Of a DNA stretch of 64,000 nt, positions 48,017 to 57,420 are shown one piece after another. Each line of letters starts with the position of its first letter. Positions within the stretch are counted from its first letter, which is position 1. The position numbers were made by a program, and so were the translations under genes. The stretch is from Legionella londiniensis. GTDB lineage: Bacteria > Pseudomonadota > Gammaproteobacteria > Legionellales > Legionellaceae. The stretch lies in assembly GCF_001467825.1 (NCBI RefSeq), contig NZ_LNYK01000010.1, positions 48,635 to 112,634 of the forward strand. The letters are read 5' to 3'. The notes below the pieces were generated by a model. It saw only the letters and a list, made by a program, of their open reading frames with translations. It was not told the DNA's origin and ran no database searches.

Positions 48017-48893
48017 AACCTAATTGCCGCAATATCCGCTCATCATCAGACCATCCCGCTTTCACTTTGCACCAACATTTCAGCAACACTTTCTTATCCA
48101 GCAATTTTTCCATATCGATACGCGCGCTGGTAGCGATTTCTTTGAGCTTTTGCCCGCGTTCGCCAATAATCATACGCTTGTGATTCTCCTTATCGACTAA
48201 AATCAAGGCATGGATACGCGCCAACCCTTCCTCCTCTTTAAAGGATTCAATTTCAACAGTGGTGGAATAAGGCAATTCCTGGCCGCACAAGCGAAAAATT
48301 TTTTCACGCAACAATTCAGCACATAAAAATCGAGTCGGGCGATCGGTCAATTGATCGCTTGCAAACAAATGCGGACCTTCTGGCATGATCTCTTTCAATT
48401 CAGCCTGAAGCTCATCTACCTGAAGCCCGGTTTTAGCTGAAAGCGGGATAATGGCTGCAAAATCGTGGCGCTCACTGATTGTCTTGATAATGGGCAGCAC
48501 TTGGGACTTGTCGGCAAGTTTATCTATTTTGTTAATCACCAGGAAACAGGGTACATCGATTTGTTTAATGAGACTCAAAATATATTCATCTTCATCAGTC
48601 CAGCGCGTGCCCTCAATCAAAAAAACAACGGCATCCACATCACGTAATACACTGATTGCGGCTTTATTCATCAAACGATTAATTGATTTTTTTATCATTT
48701 GATGAATGCCTGGCGTATCCACATAGACATACTGATAATTACCCTCAGTACGAATCCCTAAAATGCTATGTCTTGTCGTTTGTGGTTTACGGGAAGTAAT
48801 GCTCAGTTTTTGTTTTAAAATTTGATTCAACAACGTAGACTTACCGACATTAGGCCGCCCGATTAAGGCGATGTAACCACAATAAGTTGGCAT
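48006..48893 (-). CDS. era: GTPase Era
   Basis: Essential GTPase that binds the 3' end of 16S rRNA and assists 30S maturation. G-motifs are GRPNVGKST (G1), TTRH (G2), DTPG (G3), NKID (G4) and SAK (G5). The C-terminal KH domain contains RMIIGERGQKLKEI. The start at 48893 has AGGA 10 bases upstream and gives 295 residues (E. coli 301). The frame extends 29 codons further without family similarity. It heads era-recO-pdxJ-korAB. The rnc gene usually found just before era is absent; a pilin gene lies there on the opposite strand. Confidence 0.97.
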   Translation of the reverse strand: MPTYCGYIALIGRPNVGKSTLLNQILKQKLSITSRKPQTTRHSILGIRTEGNYQYVYVDTPGIHQMIKKSINRLMNKAAISVLRDVDAVVFLIEGTRWTDEDEYILSLIKQIDVPCFLVINKIDKLADKSQVLPIIKTISERHDFAAIIPLSAKTGLQVDELQAELKEIMPEGPHLFASDQLTDRPTRFLCAELLREKIFRLCGQELPYSTTVEIESFKEEEGLARIHALILVDKENHKRMIIGERGQKLKEIATSARIDMEKLLDKKVLLKCWCKVKAGWSDDERILRQLGYDH

Positions 48894-49138
48894 GAAACAA
48901 TGTTCCTGTAGTTTGAAAAAAAATGTAAATAGTACAATATTATAACTCATTACCCTGTTGCGGTACATTAGCGCAATCAAGCTTTCAGGCTAAAGCGTAC
49001 AGACTCGAAGTTTCGGCTGAATAAGGCTAAACTGCTTACATGCTGCGAGTCGGCAAAAGTAAAATAACTGATGCTGCTTGAAGTAAAAAGGCGCAAATTA
49101 TTTCATATAACTTATTGGATTCAAGAAAGGACTGGATT

Positions 49139-49570
49139 GTGAAAAAAGGGTTTTCACTGATTGAGCTGTTAATCGTGCTGGTCATAGTCGGCATACTTGC
49201 AAGCATTGCCTATCCCAGCTACCAGGAATACATCACACGCGCCCGCCGCAGTGACGGCCAGGCTGCGCTACTGACTCTTGCAAGCCGTATGGAACGCTAT
49301 TACTCAGAACATAACACTTATCAAACGGCAACGATCGGCACGGGAAATAATACGGATATATTAAGCAGTAACCTTTCACCCGAAGGGTGGTATCAATTGT
49401 CGATTAGCAATGCAACAAGCAACAGTTTCACCCTTCAGGCAGCACCTTTAAATGCACAGGCAACTAACGACACCCGTTGTCAGACGTTAACATTAAATAA
49501 CATAGGCGTAAAAGGGATCGCGCCAGGTCCTGCCGGTACGCCCACTGGCACCGCAAACCAATGCTGGTGA
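49139..49570 (+). CDS. Type IV pilin-like protein (PilE family)
   Basis: Prepilin of 143 residues with a class III leader: short basic leader, cleavage before Phe in KKGFSLIELLIVLVIVG, and Glu at mature position 5. The long N-terminal helix continues to SRMERYYSEHNTY, followed by a small beta domain with a Cys pair (TRCQTL and the C-terminal NQCW) that likely closes a D-loop. This is the PilE/minor pilin pattern. The GTG start at 49139 has AAAGGA 7 bases upstream and gives the expected leader. It stands alone on the plus strand, so it is more likely a minor or accessory pilin than the main subunit. The 245 bases before it hold no gene. Confidence 0.92.
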   Translation: MKKGFSLIELLIVLVIVGILASIAYPSYQEYITRARRSDGQAALLTLASRMERYYSEHNTYQTATIGTGNNTDILSSNLSPEGWYQLSISNATSNSFTLQAAPLNAQATNDTRCQTLTLNNIGVKGIAPGPAGTPTGTANQCW

Positions 49571-49675
49571 TTCTTGCACTTGGGGTTGCAACATAAAGCA
49601 CAAAATGTAATTTTAATATACAAAATATTCGTGTTATAATTAATAATTAAAGATTACAACGTTTAGAGGATTGCC

Positions 49676-51490
49676 ATGGCGAAGAAAGAGCCGACCGTTA
49701 TGACTGATTCAAAGACCAATATACCCCCCGTACAAAAAACGCAAGCCAGGCAACCTGAGTCCATGCAAAAGGATTTACAATCTAAAACAGATATACAGCA
49801 AGGCCCTGCAAAACTTGAGCAATGGTTTGCCAATATTATTCAAGATGCAGCCAGATCACTGCCCCAGTCTCAGATAAAAAGCGACCCGCTATCCTTAACC
49901 AAGGCTGCCTCAGAACTCATCAGCCTGTATGGGTTTAAATCTCCAGAAGACACAAGAAACTTTTTTTTGAGGCCTGAAAGCGACTCAATCAAAAAAAGAA
50001 TGAGCGATAAAATAGTATTTGAGCATAATTTAGAAGAAGCACAACGCATCCGTCTTCAGGACGAGGAAATTCGAAAAAGCCGCTTTTTAGCTTTCTTGCT
50101 GCACTTACTCCTTAGCAAAAAGAAAGCCAACGCCCAATCTCTAAACGAATACATACAGCAACAAATCGATAACAGATTGCATACTAAAACCGCGAATAAA
50201 CCAGCATCGGCTACAGGAAACAATAAGGTCAGCGATACGTGGACTAAATCCTACCAGGAATTAAATCATAAATTGCAAGCAAAAAATGCCAAGTTAACTG
50301 AGCTGGATAATCAAATAGAATCCCTTGAGGCTCTGATAGAAAATATTGAAACCGAATATAGCGAGTTGCTCAAATCAGCAAACCAAAGCGACAATGAGAT
50401 AAACGCGGAACTTAAAGACTATGCCGCAAACCTTAATGCTCTGCTTGCCCCGAGTGCTGAGAATCAGCCTACTGCTGTGCGAGACAAGACAGAGTTGCTA
50501 AGAACGATTGATCTTAAAATTCAATCTCTTAAAGATAAAGCTGATGATATTGTCAAGAATATTATCGAAAATCCTGAAATTCTTGAGCGCGATCCTCTAT
50601 TAAAAACCAAAATGAATACCCTTTTCGTGGAGGCAGGCGCTTGGGAAGATTTAAAATCAGTGCTTAAAGGCAACAAAAATCTCTGCAACGAAAATGGCCA
50701 GGAAACGCATTCACTCTTCGATGCCAAATATTATGTTTCTAAAGATCAAAAACTTCATAAGGACGAAAAAACCGGCAAGTTTTACTTATTGCAAAAAGAT
50801 CAGGATTTTGACCTGATGACTGAAGATGAAAAAGCCAAGGCTCATGAAAAATTCGTGAAACATGAGCCTGAACTTAAACGGGTTAGCGAGCTGGTCACTC
50901 ATAACAAATCCCTGGTTTTGCAGGAAATTGACAGTCAGCTTAAAGGACATATGCAAGAAAAAGAAAAAGTTCTTCTGGAGAAAAAAGAAATTGAATCGGA
51001 ACTTCAGCTTCTGGCACGCAAACAAGCTGTTCTTGCCTATGAACAATCGCAAGGCCCAAAAGAACAGGATGAGGAGCAGGAGCTAAAAAGCAGCAAGCAG
51101 CTGAACAATCAATTCTCAAAGGTAATGACTCCTACTCCCAAACCATCGGTAAATATCAAACAGAAATTAGATCCGGCAGCAATAAGGGATAAATTCGTCA
51201 GTTTACTCAATACGATCCGCAACAATCCTTCTGCACAAGCGATGGATGGCCTGCGCGATGCATTAACGGAAGCGGCCAAAAATAATCCGGAGTTAAAACT
51301 GGCCTTGCGTGATTTTCGCGGCCATGAAAACCTTCAGGGCGAAACATTCCGTTTGATCATGGAGCTCACCAAATCAATGAAAGCCGAGCACATGCAACCC
51401 TTAATGAGCTCTTTGGAGAAAATTGCCGCAACCAAACCTGAACCCCAGGCGCCGAACCCATTTAACATGACCCCAAAATTTTCACGATAA
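49676..51490 (+). CDS. Coiled-coil protein of unknown function, effector candidate
   Basis: 604-residue hydrophilic protein, not recognised with certainty. It has a polar N-terminus rich in Lys, Gln and Pro (1-45), a helical region, a long coiled coil around residues 195-250 (YQELNHKLQAKNAKLTELD), and a second around 420-470 (EKEKVLLEKKEIESELQLL). A C-terminal helical domain starting near LDPAAIRDKFVSLL is followed by a Pro-rich tail ending NMTPKFSR. There is no signal peptide; one moderately hydrophobic stretch (RFLAFLLHLLLSKKK) could touch membranes. AGAGGA precedes the ATG by 5 bases. Size, coiled coils and lack of metabolic domains resemble Legionella Dot/Icm effectors; the Rab-binding effector LidA (729 residues) is one possible relative, but this is unverified. 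Confidence 0.88.
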   Translation: MAKKEPTVMTDSKTNIPPVQKTQARQPESMQKDLQSKTDIQQGPAKLEQWFANIIQDAARSLPQSQIKSDPLSLTKAASELISLYGFKSPEDTRNFFLRPESDSIKKRMSDKIVFEHNLEEAQRIRLQDEEIRKSRFLAFLLHLLLSKKKANAQSLNEYIQQQIDNRLHTKTANKPASATGNNKVSDTWTKSYQELNHKLQAKNAKLTELDNQIESLEALIENIETEYSELLKSANQSDNEINAELKDYAANLNALLAPSAENQPTAVRDKTELLRTIDLKIQSLKDKADDIVKNIIENPEILERDPLLKTKMNTLFVEAGAWEDLKSVLKGNKNLCNENGQETHSLFDAKYYVSKDQKLHKDEKTGKFYLLQKDQDFDLMTEDEKAKAHEKFVKHEPELKRVSELVTHNKSLVLQEIDSQLKGHMQEKEKVLLEKKEIESELQLLARKQAVLAYEQSQGPKEQDEEQELKSSKQLNNQFSKVMTPTPKPSVNIKQKLDPAAIRDKFVSLLNTIRNNPSAQAMDGLRDALTEAAKNNPELKLALRDFRGHENLQGETFRLIMELTKSMKAEHMQPLMSSLEKIAATKPEPQAPNPFNMTPKFSR

Positions 51491-51659
51491 CAGGTCATGT
51501 AAAACAAGGCAGCCACAAAGGTTAATGCCAAAATGCGCCTTGCCATTTAAATTTATTGGCATTGGTAGGCTCTTTTTTATTATTCGCTTTTGCCGATGAT
51601 CAAAAAAAACCGAGATGCCTCTATAAATTAACTTGCTAACTCTCAACATCTCTTCTAAC

Positions 51660-52241
51660 ATGATTGCATGGGAATTGTATACCAGTGAACAGCAGGCTAT
51701 GGAAACATTAATTGACAATCAACCTTACATCATTACGCTTGATGTCGATGAATTTCTTTTTGAGAGGCTGCAAAAAATTTCTCAAGCAGGCTTTGCGGTG
51801 GCTGAAATTAATTCAGTTGATGAACATGTGTTAGGCAACGTTTTAAAAAAATTTCCTCAGCTAAAAATTGGAGCAGGTAATATTATTGATATCCAGCAAC
51901 TGGAAACCTGTTACCAGGCAAATGTGCATTTTATTACAAGCCCCGGATTTTTACCGGCACTTGCCCAGACAGCCAATATTTATTCCATAAAATACTTGCC
52001 AGGTATTGCAACGATTTCTGAAGCAATGCAAGCGATGTCATTTGGGTGCTATCATGTCAGACCTTATCCTGCAAGCTTAGCTTTTTGCAGCGCGTTAAAC
52101 AAATGCCTGCCCAAGCTTCGGCTGTATCCTGCTGAAATTGAATGGGAAGAAGCAGAGCATTTTTTCAACTTGCCGTCTGTCGCAGCAGTTAGCTTGCTTA
52201 ATCCGGAATATACGCAGCTTACTTCTTTAGAAACAGCATAA
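51660..52241 (+). CDS. KDPG/KHG aldolase-like protein lacking the catalytic lysine
   Basis: 194-residue TIM-barrel protein similar to Eda (KDPG aldolase of the Entner-Doudoroff pathway): AEINSVDEHVLGNVLKKFP, LKIGAGNIIDIQQL (Eda VGAGTVLN), ITSPGFLPAL (Eda ISPGL), IKYLPGIATISEAMQAM (Eda IPGISTVSE) and HVRPYPAS (Eda FKFFPAE). The Schiff-base lysine of Eda FKFFPAE is replaced by Arg134, and the glutamate-containing VLEVTLR segment is AEINSVD, so class I aldolase chemistry is unlikely. The start at ATG 51660 is chosen over a TTG at 51633; neither has a good Shine-Dalgarno. Function is unknown: a moonlighting or altered lyase, or a degenerate paralogue. Confidence 0.8.
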   Translation: MIAWELYTSEQQAMETLIDNQPYIITLDVDEFLFERLQKISQAGFAVAEINSVDEHVLGNVLKKFPQLKIGAGNIIDIQQLETCYQANVHFITSPGFLPALAQTANIYSIKYLPGIATISEAMQAMSFGCYHVRPYPASLAFCSALNKCLPKLRLYPAEIEWEEAEHFFNLPSVAAVSLLNPEYTQLTSLETA

Positions 52242-52256
52242 GATACCCATAGCTGC

Positions 52257-52742
52257 CTACTCCGAAAGGCCAGAGTCAGCAGCTTGGTTTTTTAGGAAAT
52301 CAATAAACAATAACAGAGCGCCAAGAGAAATCGCGCAGTCAGCAAGGTTAAAAACTGGCCAGTGGTAATGATGATAATATACATCAATAAAATCAATAAC
52401 ATAACCTAAAACCACACGATCAACAAGATTACCCAAAGCGCCGCCTAAAATCAAAGTGAGTGCGGTTAACTGCAAATGTGCCGAGCTGGGTGAGCGAATA
52501 ATCCAAACAGTTAAAAAAATACTCATGCCAAGACTGAACAACACAAAAAACCACTTGTGCCAGACACCCGCATTGCTTAAAAAGCTGAAAGCAGCGCCGG
52601 TATTATATGCCAGGGTTAAATTAAGCATGGGAATGACGGGTTCTGGTTGGTACGGGGATAAACTTGCCAGCGCCCAATGTTTACTGCCCTGATCAAGCAA
52701 TATAATAAGTAAGGCCAAAATAAACCAAGAAAATTTTTTCAT
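52257..52742 (-). CDS. lspA: Lipoprotein signal peptidase
   Basis: Inner-membrane aspartyl peptidase (signal peptidase II) that removes signal peptides from diacylated prolipoproteins. The 161-residue protein has four hydrophobic segments, [19 protein letters not shown], and [19 protein letters not shown] with catalytic Asp117. The second catalytic residue is Asp135 in [12 protein letters not shown]. Its ATG overlaps the ileS TGA by 4 bases, and it ends the ribF-ileS-lspA operon, the classic gamma-proteobacterial order. Confidence 0.97.
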   Translation of the reverse strand: MKKFSWFILALLIILLDQGSKHWALASLSPYQPEPVIPMLNLTLAYNTGAAFSFLSNAGVWHKWFFVLFSLGMSIFLTVWIIRSPSSAHLQLTALTLILGGALGNLVDRVVLGYVIDFIDVYYHHYHWPVFNLADCAISLGALLLFIDFLKNQAADSGLSE

Positions 52743-55537
52743 GCGTACTTTCTCAGCTCTGCGTCACCTGTGATATTGCCAATGCAGCGATGGCATAAGC
52801 CTGGATGATTCTTATCCAGGCCAACTTCTTCACGGCGGTGCCAACAGCGCTCGCATTTGGCGTGTGCTGAAGCTTCCACTTGAATTGCTATACCAAGTTG
52901 TTCGTTAAAATTATCCAGGTAACCGCTTTCTTCCAGAGGCAATACTTGGGCGCTTGAAGTTATCAAGACGAAACGCAACTCATCGCCGAGGAGCTGCAGC
53001 AGGGATTGCGCGCGCTCATTGGCAAACAGCGTGATATCTGCTGCTAATGCGGAACCAATAACACCTTCCTGGCGTTTTTGTTCCAAAGCTTTATTCACTT
53101 CATCGCGGATAGCTTGAATTTGCTGCCAGTAATTCATATCCACCGGACTTACAACCGGCCAGTCCTTATACCACACTGCAAGAAAGACCGAATTTCCCCG
53201 CTTGCCCGGGATAGATTGCCATATTTCTTCTGATGTAAAAGACAATATAGGCGCAAGCCATCGGGTAAGCGCTTCCAGTAAATGATACATTGCTGTTTGA
53301 CAAGAACGGCGCGCAATGCTGTTGACAGGCGTTGTATATTGCCTGTCTTTAATGATATCAAGATAAAAACTGCCTAACTCAATAGCACAAAAATTGTGGA
53401 TTTTTTGATATATCACATGAAAGTTATATTGCTCGTAGGCTTTGATAATTTCCTCCTGGAGGGCCTGGCTTCGGGCAATTATCCATTTATCAAGCTCAAC
53501 CAGATGCTCGGAAGAGAGTGCGTCACGACCGGGCTCAAAGTCAAACAGATTCGCCAATAAAAACCGTGCGGTATTACGAATACGACGGTACGTATCTGTA
53601 GTACGCTTAATAATTTCATCAGAAATGCTCACCTCGTTACGATAATCGGTCGAAGCTACCCATAACCGCAGGATATCTGCGCCATGTTGATTAATGAGCT
53701 TATCCAATGCGACATAATTGCCTTTTGATTTGGATAATTTCTTGCCTTCCGCATCAACTGTGTATCCATGAGTTAATACCGTCTTATAAGGGGCTTTGTC
53801 CTGCATAGCAACAGAAGTCGTCAATGACGAATTGAACCAGCCACGATGCTGATCGGAGCCTTCAAAGTAAACATCAGCCGGGAAATTTAAAAGATTATTC
53901 TGTTGCAATATGCAATAATGTGAAACGCCAGAATCAAACCACACATCCAGTGTATCATTGACCTTCTCATAATCGTCTGCTTCATCCCCTAAAAATTCTC
54001 TGATATCCAAATCAAACCAGGCATCGATTCCTTCTTTCTCTACCCGCTTTGCCACCTCTTCTAACAAAGCAACTGAATCAGGGTGAAGACTTCGGGTTGA
54101 TTTATGAACAAAGAGCGGAATTGGCGTACCCCAGGCTCTTTGCCGCGAAATACACCAATCTGGCCTGTTCTCAATCATTAAGCCGATACGCGCCTTACCC
54201 CAGTCAGGCATCCAGGTCACATGCTCAATTTGATCCAGCATCTTCTGACGCAGGCCATTTTTATCCAGGGCAATAAACCACTGAGGCGTGGCAAGAAAGA
54301 TAACAGGGGTTTTATGACGCCAGCAGTGTGGATAGCTATGATGCGTCAACTCCTCATGCAGAAGTGTTTCTTGATTTTTTAATTCCTCTATAATCAATGG
54401 ATTGGCTTTTAAAACATGCATTCCTGCGAATAAGGGTACATCCTGCGCATAACACCCATTGGCAAGGACAGGATTAATCAGGGGCAAGCCATAAGACAGA
54501 CCTACCAAATAATCGTCTGGGCCATGTGCAGGAGCTGTATGTACGCAGCCTGTGCCGGACTCGGTCGTAACGTGTGTACCCAGTACAACAGGTACCTGAC
54601 GGTTATGAAAGGGATGCTGCAACCATAAATGTTCAAAGGCTCTGCCCTTGCTTCGGCCTACCCTTGAAAATTTTTCAATGCCAAAGCGCCCCATAGATGA
54701 TTCTATGAGTTCTTCCGCAACTATAAAGTATCGGCTACCTGTATCAAGCAGAACATAATCCAAATCAGGATGGAGGCATACCGCTTCATTGGCTGGCAAA
54801 GTCCATGGCGTCGTGGTCCAGATAGGTACTATCAACGGTTTTACGGTAAGTCCTTCAGCTATTCGATGAAGGAATTCGTCCGGTTTTCTTGCATAAAAAG
54901 CAACATCTATGGATGGCGAAGTTTTATCGTCATAATCCACTTCTGCTTCGGCCAGGGCTGAACCGCAATCAATACACCAATGTACAGGCTTGAATCCCTG
55001 ATGCAAATGTCCATTAGCAATAATTTTTGCCAGGGCACGGATGATATTTGCCTCATAAGCATAGTCCATGGTGATATAAGGATTTTGCCAATCTCCAAAA
55101 ACCCCTAAACGCTTAAATTCATCACGTTGGATATCGATTTGGCTCGCAGCATACTTCCGGCATTCGTTGCGAAACTCCCGAGCGCTGATTTTCTCGCCTG
55201 CTTTGCCGAGTTTTTTTTCTACATTTAATTCAATCGGCAATCCGTGGCAATCCCAGCCAGGAACGAATGGTGCGTCAAAACCACTTAAGGTTTTTGATTT
55301 AATAATAATATCCTTAAGGATTTTATTGAGGGCATGCCCGCAGTGCAGATGCCCATTGGCGTAGGGCGGTCCATCATGAAGCGTAAATCGCCTCATGCCT
55401 TTTCTTGCTTGCTGAATTTGTTCATATATTTTGTTTTCTTCCCAATATGCAAGCATTTTGGGCTCACGCTCTGCAAGATTAGCCTTCATTGGGAAAGAAG
55501 TATGCGGTAAATTTAAAGTATCTTTATATTCAGCCAT
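52739..55537 (-). CDS. ileS: Isoleucyl-tRNA synthetase
   Basis: Class I synthetase charging tRNA-Ile, with editing of misactivated valine. The 932-residue protein (E. coli 938) has the HIGH-type motif HLHCGHALN near residue 60, the editing CP1 domain ([30 protein letters not shown]), [14 protein letters not shown], the KMSKS-type loop KLSKSKGN, and the C-terminal zinc module [10 protein letters not shown]...CHRCIGN. It lies between ribF and lspA, with 176 gene-free bases after ribF and a small hairpin at 55562-55587 in its leader. Confidence 0.98.
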   Translation of the reverse strand: MAEYKDTLNLPHTSFPMKANLAEREPKMLAYWEENKIYEQIQQARKGMRRFTLHDGPPYANGHLHCGHALNKILKDIIIKSKTLSGFDAPFVPGWDCHGLPIELNVEKKLGKAGEKISAREFRNECRKYAASQIDIQRDEFKRLGVFGDWQNPYITMDYAYEANIIRALAKIIANGHLHQGFKPVHWCIDCGSALAEAEVDYDDKTSPSIDVAFYARKPDEFLHRIAEGLTVKPLIVPIWTTTPWTLPANEAVCLHPDLDYVLLDTGSRYFIVAEELIESSMGRFGIEKFSRVGRSKGRAFEHLWLQHPFHNRQVPVVLGTHVTTESGTGCVHTAPAHGPDDYLVGLSYGLPLINPVLANGCYAQDVPLFAGMHVLKANPLIIEELKNQETLLHEELTHHSYPHCWRHKTPVIFLATPQWFIALDKNGLRQKMLDQIEHVTWMPDWGKARIGLMIENRPDWCISRQRAWGTPIPLFVHKSTRSLHPDSVALLEEVAKRVEKEGIDAWFDLDIREFLGDEADDYEKVNDTLDVWFDSGVSHYCILQQNNLLNFPADVYFEGSDQHRGWFNSSLTTSVAMQDKAPYKTVLTHGYTVDAEGKKLSKSKGNYVALDKLINQHGADILRLWVASTDYRNEVSISDEIIKRTTDTYRRIRNTARFLLANLFDFEPGRDALSSEHLVELDKWIIARSQALQEEIIKAYEQYNFHVIYQKIHNFCAIELGSFYLDIIKDRQYTTPVNSIARRSCQTAMYHLLEALTRWLAPILSFTSEEIWQSIPGKRGNSVFLAVWYKDWPVVSPVDMNYWQQIQAIRDEVNKALEQKRQEGVIGSALAADITLFANERAQSLLQLLGDELRFVLITSSAQVLPLEESGYLDNFNEQLGIAIQVEASAHAKCERCWHRREEVGLDKNHPGLCHRCIGNITGDAELRKYA

Positions 55538-55561
55538 GTAAATTACTCATCCAAAAATAGG

Positions 55562-55587
55562 GCTATACCCAAGTTTTGCGGTATAGC
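55562..55587 (-). other. Small hairpin in the ileS leader
   Basis: GCTATACC (55562-55569) and GGTATAGC (55580-55587) form a perfect 8-bp stem with a 10-base loop, starting 24 bases upstream of the ileS ATG on the transcribed strand. There is no U-tract and no T-box-like feature. It may affect ileS translation or be incidental. Confidence 0.35.
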
Positions 55588-55713
55588 ATACGCTACATTG
55601 TATTTTAATCCAGTTTAACGAATTCAAGCCCAAACTTGAACATCTTTTTATCATTGTTTTTCACGCAGGGACAAAATTTATTTTTTCTATCCAAAATGCA
55701 GCGCCGAGCCTGC

Positions 55714-56658
55714 TTAAGTCATTTTACTGGCAGAGCATGCAAAATAGTTCTTAGCTTCCTTGATATCTTTATGTATTTGCTCAATTAAATCATTCAGTGA
55801 TGAAAATTTTACTTCATCACGCAACTTATATAGGAAAAACACCTGTAACATTTCCCCATAAATTGTCCCATGGAAATCAAACAGGTGTACTTCAAGAGTG
55901 GTTTTTTTCCCGCTAACCGTAGGACGAGTGCCTAAATTTGCAACTCCCTGGAATAGCAGCGAGCCCTGGCGCTTTACCTGTACGCAAAAAACTCCGCGAA
56001 TTGGAGTAAGATGATGTTGCAAGCGAACATTGGCAGTAGGAATGCCCCATTGCCGCCCCCGACCTTCTCCCTGAACAACCCGTCCGCAAAGGCTGTATGG
56101 CCTGCCTAATAAAAGAGCCGCTTTTTGTAACTTATCATCCTGAAGTGCCCTGCGAATTTTAGTTGAACTGACGCGTTCATTGGCAATTAAAAAATCAGCA
56201 TATGCCTCAACTTCACATCCTCTAAGCGCTGCCAAATCTTTCAGCAGATTAAAATCTCCTTCTCGATGGCGTCCAAAGCGAAAATCCTGGCCTATCAACA
56301 AATATTTTACATTCAGCAAAGAAAAGATTATTTTTTGAGCAAAATCCACGGCAGACATATTGGATAAGGCCTTATCGAATTTCAGGCAATATACATAATC
56401 AATGTCTAATTGCTCTAATACCTGTAGTTTTTCACGCAAACTAGAAAGCCTTGCAGGCGCCAGATTTCCTTGAAAATATTCACTGGGTTGCGGTTCGAAC
56501 AAAATCACAATCATAGGCAGTTGCTTCTCTCGTGCCTTATGCTGCAACTTTTTAAGCAGAGCCTGATGGCCTAAATGAACGCCATCGAAGTTTCCGATGG
56601 TTGCTGCTGCCCCATGAGCAAATTTGGCAACTGACTTAAAACCGCGCAATAACTTCAT
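55714..56658 (-). CDS. ribF: Bifunctional riboflavin kinase/FAD synthetase
   Basis: Makes FMN and FAD from riboflavin. The 314-residue protein has the N-terminal adenylyltransferase domain (TIGNFDGVHLGHQALL, IGQDFRFGRHREGDF, SSTKIRRALQ) and the C-terminal kinase domain (GRVVQGEGRGRQWGIPTANV, GVFCVQVKRQG, GVANLGTRPTV, LEVHLFDF). Length matches E. coli RibF (313). It heads ribF-ileS-lspA, with a likely promoter at 56687-56715. Confidence 0.97.
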   Translation of the reverse strand: MKLLRGFKSVAKFAHGAAATIGNFDGVHLGHQALLKKLQHKAREKQLPMIVILFEPQPSEYFQGNLAPARLSSLREKLQVLEQLDIDYVYCLKFDKALSNMSAVDFAQKIIFSLLNVKYLLIGQDFRFGRHREGDFNLLKDLAALRGCEVEAYADFLIANERVSSTKIRRALQDDKLQKAALLLGRPYSLCGRVVQGEGRGRQWGIPTANVRLQHHLTPIRGVFCVQVKRQGSLLFQGVANLGTRPTVSGKKTTLEVHLFDFHGTIYGEMLQVFFLYKLRDEVKFSSLNDLIEQIHKDIKEAKNYFACSASKMT

Positions 56659-56686
56659 ATTAACTGAATAATAAACAAAAAAGGGG

Positions 56687-56715
56687 ATTATACCCCCAAT
56701 GTGATGGAATGCGAA
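56687..56715 (-). promoter_or_regulatory. Likely promoter of the ribF-ileS-lspA operon
   Basis: On the minus strand a perfect TATAAT (56692-56687) follows TTCGCA (56715-56710) after a 17-base spacer, and ends 28 bases before the ribF ATG. The -10 box sits inside a GGGG...CCCC dyad (56683-56696), which may matter for regulation or be chance. The -35 box is weak. Confidence 0.5.
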
Positions 56716-56772
56716 TAATCAATTTTTCAATTAGAAATCTTGAGCCTAGATTATGTCATAATGGCTAATTTT

Positions 56773-57204
56773 TTAGCTTTCTTTGGGTGGTCGAACAATC
56801 AAAACATCACATTGTGCGCCATGCAGTATAGCATTGGCAGTAGATCCTAGCAGCAATGCCAGACCATGCTTGCCATGGCTTCCTGTTACAATTAAATCAA
56901 CTTTTTGCTCTTCCGCCACACGCAAGACCTCATTTTTTGTGGAGCCAAACTCAAGAAAGCGGTGCTCTTCATCAACGCCAAGCTGCCCTGCTAATGTATT
57001 TAACTCTTTTTCAGCTTGTTCACGAATTGATACCTCAACCTCAGCAAATCCGGCAAATCCGGGATAAGCATAAGCCGGGATAGGCTCTACCACATGAACC
57101 AGCAGCAATTCCGCCTGATTTTCATCGGCTATCTTTTTTGCTTTGTGTGCGGCATTAATACCAACTTCGTCAAAATCCGTTGCAAACAGTACCTTTTTGT
57201 ACAT
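56773..57204 (-). CDS. Universal stress protein (UspA family)
   Basis: 143-residue single-domain universal stress protein, a soluble dimeric nucleotide-binding protein linked to stress survival. It begins YKKVLFATDFDEVG and has the ATP-binding loop GSHGKHGLALLLGSTAN followed by CDVLIVRPP, so it belongs to the ATP-binding (MJ0577/UspFG-like) branch. AAGGAG lies 7 bases before the ATG. It is divergent from the riboswitch-controlled pnuT-like gene, with 216 bases between them. Confidence 0.95.
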   Translation of the reverse strand: MYKKVLFATDFDEVGINAAHKAKKIADENQAELLLVHVVEPIPAYAYPGFAGFAEVEVSIREQAEKELNTLAGQLGVDEEHRFLEFGSTKNEVLRVAEEQKVDLIVTGSHGKHGLALLLGSTANAILHGAQCDVLIVRPPKES

Positions 57205-57336
57205 GCGCTTCTCCTTAAATCCTGCTGACGGTTAAAAGAGTAGCAGATATCAATTGAATTTCCTAGCGCAAATCATTGAATCAATACTATCTATTAAAAA
57301 TAGAATGAATTGGCTAAATAAGATAAAATAAAGCCA

Positions 57337-57419
57337 ATTGGGGTGCTTTTATACCTTGATGTATAAAGGCTGAGATCAAACCCATTGAACCTGTACGGAT
57401 AATGCCGGCGAAGGGAAAG
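57337..57419 (+). promoter_or_regulatory. TPP (THI-box) riboswitch
   Basis: The conserved TPP aptamer elements occur in order: TTGGGGTGC (57339-57347), a variable hairpin (TTTATAC...GTATAAA), GGCTGAGATCAAACCC (57368-57383), TTGAACCTG (57385-57393) and CGGATAATGCCGGCGAAGGG (57396-57415). The 3' end AAGGGAAAGC runs straight into the ATG at 57421, so the Shine-Dalgarno AAGGG lies within the aptamer. Ligand binding would hide it, giving translational repression by thiamine pyrophosphate. The outer P1 helix looks short. Confidence 0.93.
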
Positions 57420-57420
57420 C

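Noticed and set aside
48894..49138. A missing or fragmentary rnc gene upstream of era
   Set aside because: No RNase III-like sequence is present in this interval. The gene is probably elsewhere in the genome rather than broken here.
55538..55713. A T-box or other riboswitch ahead of ileS
   Set aside because: Only a simple 8-bp hairpin is visible. There is no T-box sequence, and T-box control of synthetases is not expected in gamma-proteobacteria.
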